A stretch of DNA of 64,000 nucleotides. Source: Bubalus kerabau. Taxonomy: Eukaryota; Chordata; Mammalia; Artiodactyla; Bovidae. The stretch covers positions 29,029,501 to 29,093,500 of the forward strand of contig NC_073634.1 of assembly GCF_029407905.1 (NCBI RefSeq). Direction: 5' to 3'. Below, piece by piece: positions 11,816-25,100 of the stretch. Positions within the stretch are counted from its first letter, which is position 1. Each line of letters begins with the position of its first letter. The notes below the pieces were generated by a model. It made no database searches, was not told where the DNA came from, and saw only the letters and a program-made list of their open reading frames with translations. A program made the position numbers and the translations under genes.

Positions 11816-12734
11816 AAATCAAAGCTACAGTGAACTATCATCTCACACTGGTCAGAATGGCCATCATCAAAAAGTCTACAAGCAATAAATGATGTGGAGA
11901 GGATGTGGAGAAAAGGAAACCCTCTTTCACTGTTGGTGGGAATGCAAATTGATAACCACTGTGGAGTACAGTATGGAGATTTCTTTAAAAACTAGAATAA
12001 AACTACCATACAACCCAGCAATCCCACTACTGGGCATAAACCCTGAGGAAACCATAATTGAAAAAGACACATGTACCCCAGTGTTCATTCCTGCATGGAA
12101 GAATCCATGCAGGACATTGATTCCTAGGACATGGAAGAAATCTCAATGTCCATGGACACATGAATGGTTAATGAAGTTGTACATATACACGATGGAATAT
12201 TACCTTGCTATGAAAATTTGAGTCCGTTCTTGTGAGGTGGATGATGAACATATACACAATGGAATATTACCTTGCTATGAACATTTGAGTCAGTTCTTGT
12301 GAGGTGGATGACCCTAGAGTCTATTATACAAAGTGAAGTAAGTTAGAGAAAGACAAATACTGTATATTAATACATATATATGGAATCTAGACAAGATAGT
12401 ACCTATGATCCTACTTGCAGGGCAGCAAAGGAGACACAAAGAACAGACTTTTGGATACATTGAGGGAAGGAGAGGATGGGATAATTTGAGAGAATAGCAT
12501 TAAAACATACACATTTCATATGTAAAACAAATAGCCGGTGGGAGTTTGATGTATGATGCAGGAAACCCAAAGCCCATGTTCTGTGACAATTTAGAGGGAT
12601 GGGATGGGGAGGGAGGTGGGAGGAGGGTTCAAGGGGGAAGGGACATATGTATACCTATGGCTGATTCTTGATGATGTATGGCAAAAACCATCACAATATT
12701 GTAAAGTAATTATCCTCCAATTAAAAATAAAAAA
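11816..12734 (+). repeat. 5'-truncated L1, nested insertion with 15-bp target-site duplication
   Basis: This is an L1 ORF2 end and 3' UTR (CACTGTTGGTGGGAATGCAA, AACCCTGAGGAAACCATAAT, ...TATCCTCCAATTAAAAATAA) ending in an A-rich tail. The 15-base direct repeat AAATATTGCAGGCCA flanks it at 11801-11815 and 12735-12749, proving insertion into the older L1. It contains a 67-base tandem duplication (12181-12311). Confidence 0.9.
12181..12311 (+). repeat. 67-bp tandem duplication inside L1 3' end
   Basis: Two copies start ACATATACAC at 12181 and 12248 and run through GAATATTACCTTGCTATG to TGTGAGGTGGATGA. They differ at only a few positions (for example GATGG versus AATGG). Confidence 0.9.
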
Positions 12735-13895
12735 AAATATTGCAGGCCAGAGGGGCATGGCAAGATACATTCAAAATACTGAAAGAGAAAAATCTGTAAT
12801 CTGGAATACTCTGCTCAGCAAGATTATTATTTAAAATAGAAGGAAAGAATTTCTCAGACAAGCAAAAACTCATTATAGCAATACTAAGCCTGTCTTAAAG
12901 GAAATACTGAAAGGTCTTCTCTAAATAGAAAAGAAGAATCTGTAGGGAAGAGAAAATCACAGTTGGAAAGTAAATCACTTAAATAATCCAGTACACAATT
13001 AAAAAAATCTATGAAAGTAATGATAACCACAATGAACAGCAAAAGGATGAACATGATGATGTAAAAGAGGACATCAAAATCATAAAATGTGGGGAAGGAG
13101 AGTAAGAACGTATAGTTTTGTTTTCCCCTAGAATGTGTTTGAGTCTATATGACTACCAGTCCAAAGCAAGTAAATATAGAAAGGGATTAACATACTTGAA
13201 GAATGGAGTAGCCACAAATTAGAAACATACAACAGATTCATAAAATACCAAAAAGAAGAGCACATAAGTATAATACAAAAGAAATAAAAGGAAAAAGGGA
13301 AAAGAAGAAATATAGTCAATAATAAAACAAAGTTAAAAATGGCAGTAAATACATAGCTTGAATACATATGTGTCAATAATTACCTTAAATGGCAATGGAC
13401 TAAATGCTTCAATCAAATGGCACAGGGTGGCAAATTGAATAAAAAACATGAGCCTACAATATGCTGCCTATAAGAGTCCCACTTCAGGGCAACAAACACA
13501 CATAGATTGAAAGTGAAGGGATGGGAAAAGATTTCATGCAAATGGAAAAGACAAGAAAACAGGGGTCTCAATACTCAAATCAAAATAGGCTTTAAAACAA
13601 GGGCCACAAAGAAAAAGAAGGACACTAGATAATGATAACAGGATCAGTACAAGAGGACTGTACACTTGTCAGCCTAGATGCACCTAATGCAGGAGTACCC
13701 TAATACATAAATACTAACGGACAGGGGAGAGATAGACAGGAATACAATAAGTAGGACACTTCCAACACCTCACTCATACCAGTGGACAGATCTTCTAGAC
13801 AGAATAAGTAACAGATCATAAGTGATACAATAGAACAGTTAGACTTAATTGACATTATCAGGACATTACATCCAAAAAACCCCCACAGAATACAC
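12735..13895 (+). repeat. L1 LINE, ORF1/ORF2 endonuclease-side remnant
   Basis: This continues the older L1 after the nested insertion. The stretch near 13730-13880 decays from the L1 ORF2 endonuclease region: text like 'AACACCTCACTCATACCAGTGGACAGATC' corresponds to the G-D-F-N-T block. It is full of stops and indels, so not functional. Confidence 0.65.
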
Positions 13896-13948
13896 ATGTC
13901 TCCCACATTGTAGGCAGATGCTTTAGCGTCTGAGCCACTGGGGAGGTC
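13896..13948 (-). repeat. Short Bov SINE remnant
   Basis: About 50 bases matching the head of a reverse Bov-tA (GTCTCCCACATTGTAGGCAG, CTGAGCCACTGGGGAGG) sit between two L1 parts. This is probably a truncated or deleted SINE. Confidence 0.65.
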
Positions 13949-13949
13949 A

Positions 13950-14242
13950 GTCTCCCAAAGCAATAGAAATAAAAACAAAAATAAACAAACGGGACCTAAT
14001 CAAAGTTACAAGCTTTTGAACAGTAAAAGAAACCACAAACAAAATGAAAAAACAGCCTACAGGATGGTAGAAAAATTTGCAAAAGATATAACCAACAAGG
14101 GCCTAATTTCCAAAATATATAAATAACTCACACAACTGAACAACAACAAAAAAACAAACTAATCAAAAAAATGGGCAGAAAATATAGACATTTCTCCAAA
14201 GAAGAAATACAGATGGCAAATAGGCACATAAATAGATACTTT
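13950..14242 (+). repeat. L1 LINE ORF2 3' portion
   Basis: L1 text ('GGGACCTAATCAAAGTTACA', 'GGGCCTAATTTCCAAAATAT', 'CATTTCTCCAAAGAAGAAAT') is cut at 14243 by an antisense BovB. It continues after 16104. Confidence 0.75.
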
Positions 14243-16104
14243 TCAGTTCAGTCGCTCAGTTGTGTCCGACTCTTTGCGACCCCATGGACTGCAGCACGCC
14301 AGGCTTCCCTGTTTATCACCAACTCCCAGAGCTTACTCAAACTCAGTTCCATTGAGTCGGTGAAGCCATCCAACCATCTCATCCTCTGTCGTCCACTTCT
14401 CTTCCCGCCTTCAATCTTTCCCAGCATCTGGTCTTTTCAAATGAGTCAATTGTTTGCATCAGGTGGCCGAAGTATTGGAGATTCAGCTTCAACATCAGTC
14501 CTTCCAATGAATATTCAGGACTGATTTCCTTTAGGATGGACTGGTTGGAGATCTCCTTGCAGTCCAAGGGACTCTCAAGAGTCCTCTCCAACACCACAGT
14601 TCAAAAGCACCAATTTTTTGGTGCTCAGCTTTATTTATAGTCCAACTCGCACATCCACATATGACTACTGGAAAAACCATAGCTTTGACTAGATGGACCT
14701 TTGTTGGCAAAGTAATACCTCTGTTTTTTAATATATGGTCATAACTTTTCTTCCAAGGAGCAAGCGTCTTTTAATTTCATGGCTGCAGTCACCATCTGCA
14801 GCGATTTTGGAGCCCCCCCAAAATAAAATAAATTCTGTCACTGTTTGCACTGTTTCCCCATCTATTTGCATGAAGTGATGGGACCAGATGCCATGATTTT
14901 AGTTTTCTGAATGTTGAGTTTTAAGCCAGCTTTTTCATTCTTCTCTTTCACTTTCATCAAGAGGCTCTTTGGTTTTTCTTCGCTTTCTGCCATAAGTGTG
15001 ATGTCATCTGCATATCTGAGGTTATTGAGATTTCTCCCAGCAATCTTGATTCCAGCTTGTGCTTCATCCAGCCCAGCATTTCTCATGATGTACTCTGCAT
15101 ATAAGTTAAATGAGCAGGGTGACAATATACAGCTTTGACATACTCCTTTCCTGATTTGGAACCCGTCTGTTGTTCCATGTCCAGTTCTAACTGTTGCCTC
15201 TTGACCTGCACACAGATTTCTCAGGAGGCAGGTCAGATGGTTTGGTATTCCCATCTCTTTCAGAATTTCCCACAGTGTTGTGATCCACACAATCAAAGGC
15301 TTTGGCATAGTCAATAAAGCAAAAATAGATGATTTTCTTGCCTTTTCAGTGATCCAATGGATGTTGGCAATTTGATCTCTGGTTCCTCTGCTTCTTCTAA
15401 ATCCAGCTGGAACATCTGGAAGTTCACAGTTCATGTTCTGTTAAAGTCTGGCGTGGAGCATTTTGAGCATTACATTATTAGCGTATGAGATGAATGCAAT
15501 TTTGCAGTAATTTGAGCATTCTTTGGCATTGCCTTTCTTTGGGATTGGAATGAAAACTGACCTTTTCCAGTCCTGTGGCCCCTGCTAAGTTTTCCAAATT
15601 TGCTGGCATATTGAGTGCAGCACTTTCACAGTATCATCTTTTAGGATTTGAAATAGCTCAACTGGAATTGCATCACCTCCACTAGCTTTGTTCATAGTGA
15701 TGCTTCCTAAGGCCCACTTGACTTCACATTCCAGGATGTCCGACTCTAGGTGAGTGATCACACCATTGTGATTATCTGGGTCATGAAGATCTTTTCTGTA
15801 CAGTTCTTCTGTGTATTCTTGATACGTGTTCTTAATCTCTTCTGCTTCTGTCAGGTCCATAGCATTTCTGTCCTTTTGTGAGCCCATCTTTGCATGAAAT
15901 ATTCCCTTGGTATCTCTAATTTTCTTGAAGAGATCACTAGCCTTTCTCATTCTATTGTTTTCCTCTATTTCTTTGCACTGATCACTGAGGAAGGTTTTCT
16001 TATCTCTCCTTGCTATTCTTTGGAACTCTGCATTCAAATGGGTCTATCTGTCCTTTTCTCCTTTGCTTTTCGCTTCTCTTCTTTTCACAGCTATTTGTAA
16101 GATG
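14243..16104 (-). repeat. BovB (RTE) LINE, - strand, inserted in L1
   Basis: The left edge is the BovB 3' end read backwards (CAGTCGCTCAGTTGTGTCCG). Two - strand frames, 14862-15434 and 15585-16037, encode decayed pieces of the RTE reverse transcriptase, including the catalytic L-R-Y-A-D-D. Stops and frameshifts separate them. The 5' end, including the endonuclease, is missing. It is not active. Confidence 0.9.
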
Positions 16105-16526
16105 CTCAGTATTACAAATAATAGATGTTCAGTATTGCTAGTTATTAGAAAAATGCAAATAAAAACAATGAAGTAACATTTCACACTGATCAGAATAACC
16201 ATCATTAAAAAGTCTACAAATAACAGATGGTGGAGAGGGTGTGGAGAAAAGGGAACCTTCCTACACTGTTGGTGGGAATGTAAGTTGGTGCAGCCATTGT
16301 GGAGAACAGCATGGAGGTTCCTTAGAAAACTAAAAACAGAATTCCCATACGATTCAGCCATCCCATCCCTGAGCATATACCCAGACAAAACTATGATTAG
16401 GAAGATACATGCGCCATATCTAATATATATATGTATATACACACACACACACAACTGAATCACTTTGCTGTACAACAGAAACTAACAACATTGTAAGTCA
16501 ACTATACTTCAGTCAAAAAAAAAAAA
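16105..16526 (+). repeat. L1 LINE 3' end, continuation after BovB
   Basis: L1 resumes (ATTAGAAAAATGCAAATAAA, CACTGTTGGTGGGAATGTAA) and ends with the usual 3' UTR and a run of A. It includes an (AC)n microsatellite at about 16436-16453. Confidence 0.8.
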
Positions 16527-16527
16527 A

Positions 16528-16775
16528 TTGGGCTTCCCTGGTAGGCCAGTGGTTAAGAATTTGCCACACAATGCAGGGGACCAGGTTCCAGATCCCGCAT
16601 GCTGCAGAGCAACTCCACCTGTGTGCCACAGTTCCTGAGCCCACGTGCCCTAGAGCCCCTGCTTCACTCCACAGTGAAGAGAGCCCCTGCTCACCACAAC
16701 TGGAGCAAGCCCATGGGCAGCAGCGAAGACCCAGCCCAGCCCAAAAATTAAATAAATCTTTTTTTAAAAAAGAAA
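16528..16775 (+). repeat. CHR-type SINE (tRNA-derived)
   Basis: It starts GGGCTTCCCTGG, has tRNA-like GTGGTTAAGAATTTGCC and continues into a body about GAGCCCCTGCTCACCACAAC, then AAATAAATC and an A/T tail. It was inserted at the poly(A) end of the L1. Confidence 0.8.
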
Positions 16776-16784
16776 ATACATTCC

Positions 16785-16910
16785 TGAATCCCCACAGCCA
16801 GAGATCCTCAATCCGTGGGTCTGGAATGCAGCTTAGTAATCTGCATGTTTCATCAGTACCTCTGGTGATTCTGACATACTTAGAGTACAACTTTTTGAAG
16901 AACAGACAAA
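16785..16910. repeat. MER5-like DNA transposon remnant
   Basis: Text such as GAATGCAGCTTAGTAATCTG and CCTCTGGTGATTCTGACATA resembles a fragment of the hAT-Charlie MER5 family. It is short and diverged. Confidence 0.4.
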
Positions 16911-18997
16911 TTTAAGGAAATATTCTATCAATAAGCAGGCCAAAACTGTATGAGTTGGTAATAACCAAGATCATTTCCAAGGTGGGATAGCCTTTAAGAA
17001 GCCTTCTAACTTCTGGAGATGTATCTGCTAGCCAAGTTCAGTTGGAGTAAGCATAACTGCTGTCATTAAACAGGAAAGTAAGTTATCCCGTATTCTTCCA
17101 TTTCCACTATAATATATGTTAACTTTTCTATGCCATGCACCCAGCTTTCAATAAACATTTACTAACCTTAAGAACACAAAGATTGATGAGTGGTATCGGA
17201 GTGGATAGCAAACTACCCTGTTATAGCAATGAAATATAAGTTCCTAAACTAGTGACAATCAGTGTGTGTGGTTCCAGTCCTCTGGAAAACAGAATTTTCA
17301 CCATGTCTCCAAGGAACTACAGTCATAGAAACAGACAGGCGCCTTTCTTGAGTGCTGCAAAGAAAGAGCTCCCTTTAACACTGAATGTTATGATCTCAGA
17401 AATATTACTGACTTGGTGGAAACAGGATTTTGTATTATTTAATTTGATTTTCTTACACATCACTGTCCATTTTTAACTTGAGAAACTGTCACATGTTGAA
17501 AGTCATTGTGTTTTTCTAAGATAGTATCACTAACATTTAATAGCTTAAAGTCACATGCTATGTCAATTTTCCAAATGTTTCTGAGCTAGAATGAAATTCC
17601 ATCTGCATATGAATAGTAGAAAAATGTTTCCACTTAGATTGTACACCCATATCTTTAGTAAGTTGAAATCAGTGATTTCAAAAGAGGTTCCTGTGGGACT
17701 CTCTTTGAACTGCTTTAATAGATTATCATCTCCAGAACTGTCTATAACTGATGTGACATATATAATCTGTAAGGCATTATGTAACTATTATACCATAATC
17801 ATCAGTGTCAAAGACCTTTTATAAAAATTGACAATACTATTTTGGTAATTTACCAATGTCTCCAGATTCTTGAATACTGTTCTGAGAAATAGAATTTTAC
17901 CATGGTTTCCTTAATAAAATGATCTTTCTCACTATAATGTGAGATATTTCAAATACTATAATTTATCATTCTTTACAAGTTAGGTCACAGTAACAGAACA
18001 AGTTCATGTACTCTCTAAGATAGTCTCATTCAAAGTTACCATGGTAACATGGAGACAGTTTCATTTCAGACTTGGACATGAATTACTTGAAGATCAGAAA
18101 GATAATCCATCATTTAGTCCAGAACCCACTTTTAATAATCTATATACATCATTTGATCCTTAAAAATACATACTGATCAGCATTCTTTTAATTCAAGAAC
18201 ATGAATCCCTAGCATGAACTCTGCTCTTCTTAGTGTAAATGTTGTGTCAGTTGAGCATCTTTTCTATGTGGACTTTAAATAACAGCTGCTCTCTAACCTT
18301 AAAAAGGTCATTTCTCAGTTCATGCGTACACTTTGCCTAGTAACATTTAATTTTGTAAGTAAATTAAGTTGACAGTGAAAAATAGCAAACTATTTTTGTC
18401 TAATGTGCCATTTTCAGTTCAGCCCATTCCTGCCATTTTTCATTTTTAACCCTCAATAAAATCAGTGGATGCTGTGTGTCACGGGCCTTCACTCAGCATC
18501 TATCCAACATCCTCTCCATGTGACTAGGTAACTTATCTGGACTTGGACACATAAATATGGGTTTTGAAATGATAAACCATTCTTACCCAATTCTGTGATG
18601 CTTTGCTTCAGTGAAACAACTTTTTCTGTTACTTACAGCTGATAATATTCAAATATTTTCTTTTTTACCAAGTCCTTTGTCAAATGTAAGCATAATCTTT
18701 GACCTATTTTTTCTGTGTCTAGAACAAAGACAAATAGTCACACTAGTCTCCCATAACTTTATGAATTATTATTTACATCTTTGAACCTGCTCGGTCACAA
18801 TTTCCAAATAATACAAGTCCCTCCAAGTTGGAATAGCATTCCAGGCCTGCATGGATCCAGTGGGCACAGATGGAGTCTTAATGGTTAAAAGACTTACAAT
18901 TGTACTACTGAGAATCATGTGGCATTCTTACTTCAGAAATTCAAAGCAGTCATGTATATCTAGGAGCTTAAGTTCCATTTTGTAGCAGTGTCCTTTA
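16911..18997. other. ABCG5 3' flank and 3' UTR region
   Basis: No gene was recognised on either strand below the ABCG5 stop. The right part should be ABCG5 3' UTR, transcribed on the - strand. A possible variant poly(A) signal, ATTAAA on the - strand, lies at 18346-18351. The transcript end cannot be fixed from sequence. Confidence 0.4.
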
Positions 18998-19191
18998 CTA
19001 TCTGCTAATGAGATAATCCCTTATTTTAAAAACAATTATTCCTAGGATGACAAGAGCTGGGATAAATGAATACAAAATGAGAAAGTTTGCTGTGAATCTG
19101 GATGTTGCACCTGGGCAGTTTCTCTCAATGAACTGAGCTCCTTGAGTGATGGTACACATTGGGTTAGCTGACACAGAAGCGTTTGAGTTGC
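18998..19191 (-). CDS. ABCG5: ABCG5 exon 13 (terminal coding exon)
   Basis: The acceptor CAG lies at 19194-19192. It codes for residues 586-649: the second glycosylation sequon (N589-A-S), the Cys-containing loop, the last membrane helix (FLILYSFIPALVILGIIVF) and the basic tail. The stop TAG is at 19000-18998. Confidence 0.95.
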
Positions 19192-22100
19192 CTGCCAGGG
19201 AAAAGATCGACAATGTCAGATATGGTACTTCCAAGATAATTGAATCCACATGTGTTTACCAAATGCCCACTAAATGCTTAGTATTCTGCTAAGTACCCTT
19301 CTTCATAAAGATACAGGACTTTTTAGAGAGCCCAGAATTCATTATTAGATGAAGCAATAGTGAGTGTTGGGAGCCTTGAAGATGGAAATGGGTTTGTTCC
19401 CACTTTGGGTATATATTCATTACCCAAATGAATGAATAGTACTGATAAAAATTATGATCACTTAGCACTGAGTATCCCAAGGTTACTAATGTTATCACCT
19501 AGAGAGATTTAAAACAACTATGACATTCTGCCTTGTTCTTTCGTTGTCTTCACAGAGTGGCCTGGGATTTCCAATGGCCAGGAGGGCCTTGCTGTATTCC
19601 CACTGCCCTCTCGCAGGATTAGGGAACACTTGTGCCAAAAATGCCTTCACTCAGCTACATACTCTGTACATTTGGGGAGAACAGGAGGCCACTGCAGCCT
19701 GTTTCAAGCTAGGTATAGGAACTGATTCCATCCAGAATATATTAGAGTTTACTTCAGTGTATGTTAAATCCATCATTTTCTAAAAACATCAGAATGCCCC
19801 TAAGCTGCTGACCTTGGACAAGTGTTTAGCTTGATGAATGCTTACTATTTTAAAAATCAGAGAAAATGTTAGACTCTTCAAAACAAAGTTTTAAATCTAT
19901 TTTACATTTTACATTAGTTTTTTACTTAAAAAATACATTTCCCTCAAGAAATTGTTTTCAAATGAATATGTAAAAATAAATTCCAAAATAGAATACTTAC
20001 CACAAGTGAAATTCTGTCCATAGAACTCATTGACTACGAGAATCTCAGAGCAATATTTTTGGAATGTAAAATAACCGAGGATTTTAAAAGGAATGGGCAT
20101 TTCTTGTATGTTTCTTAAGAAAAGACAAAAAGAAAGAAAGAAAAACTTCAGTAGGCTTTGGTAACAGTCCTACCAAATGAAAAGAAAGGCAACTCTTATG
20201 TTTCACAAAAGGAATTATGCTTACTACAAAAAGTTCAAACAACACTGAGAAGTATAGAGAAATACCACTGCCCAGAAATAACTGCTGTTAACATTTTAGT
20301 GATATATGTAATACATATATTTATGACATTTTACATAAATGGAATCAAACTACTAATCCTCTTTCCTAACCTGCTTTTTCAAACAAATATGTATCTCAGA
20401 TAGCCTTTCAAGTCAGTAAGCATAACACTGCATCATTTTTAATCACAGCTTGGTGGTCCACTATAGAAGAAACATTAATGTAACACACCCCTGATGATGG
20501 ACTGGTATTTAATGTTATTGTTAGGCACCATTGATATAAACATAAAAGAAAATAATGCATCACATTAGAGGAGGATGTTTGTAATTAAATAGACTTGAGC
20601 ATGCTAGAGTATGAAGTGAGAACTGAACTGTAACCCAAGGGATGGAGAGAACCAGCAGACACTCATTGTGAAACCCGTTTCAGGAGAAACCTCATGCCGG
20701 CCTTGTGCCCTTCTCGGTTCACTCTATAGCTTCTATCAGTCAACAAATATGCATTAAATTATTTCTGTTTGCAAGGCACTAATTCAGGGTGCTTAAAAAT
20801 CAAATCTCTTATGATTATACAGTGGAAGTGAGAAATAGATTTATGGGCCTAGATCTGATAGATAGAGTGCCTGGTGAACTATGGAATGAGGTTCGTGACA
20901 TTGTACAGGAGACAGGGATCAAGACCATTCCCATGGAAAAGAAATGCAAAAAAGCAAAATGGCTGTCTGGGGAGGCCTTACAAATAGCTGTGAAAAGAAG
21001 AAAAGCGAAAAGCAAAGGAGAAAAGGAAAGATATAAACATCTGAAAGCAGAATTCCAAAGAGTAGCAAGAAGAGATAAAGCCTTCTTCAGCGATCAATGC
21101 AAAGAAATAGAGGAAAACAACAGAATGGGAAAGACTAGAGATCTCTTCAAGAAAATTAGAGATACCAAAGGAACATTTCATGCAAAGATGAGCTCGATAA
21201 AGGACAGAAATGGTATGGACCTAACAGAAGCAGAAGATATTAAGAAGAGATGGAAAGAATACACAGAAGAACTTTACAAAAAAGATCTTCACGACCCAGA
21301 TAATCACGATGGTGTGATCACTGACCTAGAGCCAGACGTCCTGGAATGTGAAGTCAAGTGGGCCTTAGAAAGCATCACTACGAACAAAGCTAGTGGAGGT
21401 GATGGAATTCCCGTTGAACTATTCCAAATCCTGAAAGATGATGCTGTGAAAGTGCTGCACTCAATATGCCAGCAAATTTGGAAAACTCAGCAGTGGCCAC
21501 AGGACTGGAAAAGGGCAGTTTTCATTCCAATCCCAAAGAAAGGCAATGCCAAAGAATGCTCAAACTACCGCACAATTGCACTCATCTCACACGCTAGCAA
21601 AGTAATGCTCAAAATTCTCCAACCCAGGCTTCAGCAATATGTGAACTGTGAACTTCCAGATGTTCAAGCTGGTTTTAGAAAAGGCAGAGGAACCAGAGAT
21701 CAAATTGCCAACATCCACTGGATCATAGAAAAAGCAAGAGAGTTCCAGAAAAACATCTATTTCTGCTTGATTGACTATGCCAAAGCCTTTGACTGTGTGG
21801 ATCACAATAAACTGTGGAAAATTCTGAAAGAGATGGGAATACCAGACCACCTGATCTGCCTCTTGAGAAATTTGTATGCAGGTCAGGAAGCAACAGTTAG
21901 AACTGGACATGGAACAACAGACTGGTTCCAAATAGGAAAAGGAGTACGTCAAGGCTGTATATTGTCACCCTGCTTATTTAACTTATATGCAGAGTACATC
22001 ATGAGAAACACTGGACTGGAAGAAACACAAACTGGAATCAAGATTGCCGGGAGAAATATCAATAACCTCAGATATGCAGATGACACCACCCTTATGGCAG

Positions 22101-25100
22101 AAAGTGAAGAGGAACTAAAAAAGCCTCTTGATGAAAGTGAAAGTGGAGAGTGAAAAAGTTGGCCTAAAGCTCAACATTCAGAAAATGAAGATCATGGCAT
22201 CCGGTCCCACCACTTGATGGGAAATAGATGGGAAAACAGTGGAAACAGTGTCAGACTTTATTTTTCTGGGCTCCGAAATCACTACAGATGGTGACTGCAG
22301 CCATGAAATTAAAAGACGCTTACTCCTTGGAAGGAAAGTTATGACCAACCTAGATGGCATATTCAAAAGCAGAGATATTACTTTGCCAACAAAGGCCCGT
22401 CTAGTCAAGGCTATGGTTTTTCCTGTGGTCCTGTATGGATGTGAGAGTTGGACTGTGAAGAAGGCTGAGTGCCGAAGAATTGATGCTTTTGAACTGTGGT
22501 GTTGGAGAAGACTCTTGAGAGTCCCTTGGACTGCAAGGAGGTCCAACCAGTCCATTCTGAAGGAGATCAGCCCTGGGATTTCTTTGGAAGGAATGATGCT
22601 AAAGCTGAAACTCCAGTACTTCGGCCACTTGATGCGAAGAGTTGACTCATTGGAAAAGACTCTGATGCTGGGAGGGATTGGGGGCAGGAGGAGAAGGGGA
22701 TGACAGAGGATGAGATGGCTGGATGGCATCACTGGCTCGATGGACGTGAGTCTGGGTGAACTCCGGGAGTTGGTGATGGACAGGGAGGCCTGGCATGCTG
22801 TGATTCATGGGGTCGCAAAGAGTCGGACACAACTGAGCAACTGATCTGATCTGAAGGAATCCAAAAGAAGTACCTACCCCTAAGGACTCATAATAGAGTT
22901 GGGAGACAGAGATTACATAGCCTTAAGACTATAAAAATACACAGCGGTGAACCATTTGTGCTTAGAAAGTATAAAAAAACAGTACCAAGTGTCCATGATA
23001 TTCTTGTATTTAGTATTTACGGTTTCACTAAGTGATCCCCAAACTCCATGACTTTCAGTTATTGACAATGTTCTGAGGCACGAAATTGACTTAGCCACAT
23101 TGAGAGGCGGCTGATTGGAAAGGATAGATGGGAGTCTGGGGAAAAGGAAGAACCCTAGGGCGGCAGAACAGTGTGAGCACAGGCCTATGCAACTGGGCTA
23201 GAAAGGCTCGAGCGGAGGGTCTGATCTGGGAGCAGTGGGAGGCGAGTTGAGAATGCAGCCATGACCAGCTGTTTTCAGGGCCTTGTAGGGGCTTGCCATT
23301 GAAGGACCATGAAAACGATCACATGTCAATCAGTGTTTTAAGAGTATTAATGCGGCACCAGCAAGTAGGATGGACCAGAATAAGGACAGAGGAGTAACAG
23401 CCATAAAGGGAGCAGGCTACAGCGGAAGTTCAAGGGTGAGATGACAAAGGCCTGGGACAGGGTGATGGCCAGGAGAAGACGGCTGCCCAGCTGGCTGGAG
23501 TGTGAGGAGGCAGGAACCGCGTGTCTCTGTCCTGTACTGCACCCCACAGGGCAAACACAAAGGCCCCACATGCATTTGGGACTTGACAGCGGGGAAGAAA
23601 CCCAGTGTGATCTGGTCACTGATCCAGTGTACAGGTAAGTCCTAGAAGAGAGTAGTCATTCATTTATTTACTCAGTCCAAATATTTTTTGCAGACCTAAT
23701 TGGTTAAAGGCCTTGGGCCAGCCACTGAGAGATGCTGTAATGCTTCTCTCAAGATGCTGACGGTGTATCTGAGGAAGACTGCAACATGAGCAGTGAGACC
23801 TAATAAAGGGGCCTGTCAGAGACCGCTTATCCTGTGCCAAGGCAATGGCAGGCAGGCTTTGTGCAGGCGCAGAGGGGGACAAATCGATCAGTGAAAGACA
23901 GGAGAAAACCAGGCAGTGACACCGAAATCCTCACAATACGTCCAAGAGGGAGGAAGCACAGACCCAAATTTATTGACGTGGGACCTTCCACACAGGGGAA
24001 AAAAGCATGCATACCTTACTCTTTCACAACAGTATGAGCTTATTTTAATTAAAGATTACATAAGAGTCTAGCAAAATACACAACAAAATTTAACTCTGGG
24101 CTGTGATACTTCAGGTAAATAACTTACTTAGTATGTTTCTACATTGTGTATATTTTTTCCCCAAAGAACCTGCATTCTTTTGTAAGAAGAACAAAGCTCT
24201 TTCCACTTGAGTTTAAAGGAAGAGGGAGCCAAAAGTGCAAATGTTGTAGGCAGTCAGTCAGGAAAGATGAGTTGAAGGAAAAATATAAACTCGATGACTA
24301 AGACGTTGATGCGGCCTTCAGGAGCAGTTTCACCCCAATGATGGGAGTGGAACCCAGGTGAAGCCTTGGGATATTGAGGTTTTGCAAAGAACCCAAGAGC
24401 ATTTTGGTAATGTTGGCCACTGCCTCCCTCCCTCTTCCTATAAACCAAACACATAACGATTCAAATAAGAAAGAGGAAATGCTGCTGAAGGTTGGGTCTG
24501 TAACCTGCGGGCTTGATTTCATGCCATTGGGGTGACTGGATCCTGTGCATTTTTCATAGATGCGAACAAGCCACTTAAGCCACATAGGCAAATATATTGT
24601 CATGGTGTCACTGCACAAAAATATCTCCTTAACTGGCCAAAACCTAGCTCACTTTGCTTAATGGTATCTCACCTTTTATAAGTCACTACAGTTCATGAAG
24701 TGCTTCCACACGGATGACCTCATGAGTCTCATGTTCCCTTGAGACAGAGGGGGCTGAGATCATTATCTCCATCTTATAAACGAAACTAATTAAGATGGAA
24801 AAGCGACTTGCCAATGGTCACTTGGCAGCTGAGTGGTAGGAGGAAGACTCTGACTTCAGGGAGCCACATGCTTCCTGAGAGGCTTTTTACAGTGTGAGCA
24901 GAACAAAGTCAAGTCTGAGCTTAGTTTTCTTACCTGAACATCGATTGCTCTGAGTTAAATAAGTAAACAAAGAAATATGATTACATGTAATAGCTGCTCA
25001 GTAGCTTATTTGATTGGTTTTTAAGTCAAAGAAATAGCCGTCTTCACATTTTCTCAGGGACCCACAGTTTGCTTGCTAGATCCAACTCACATCACCTACC

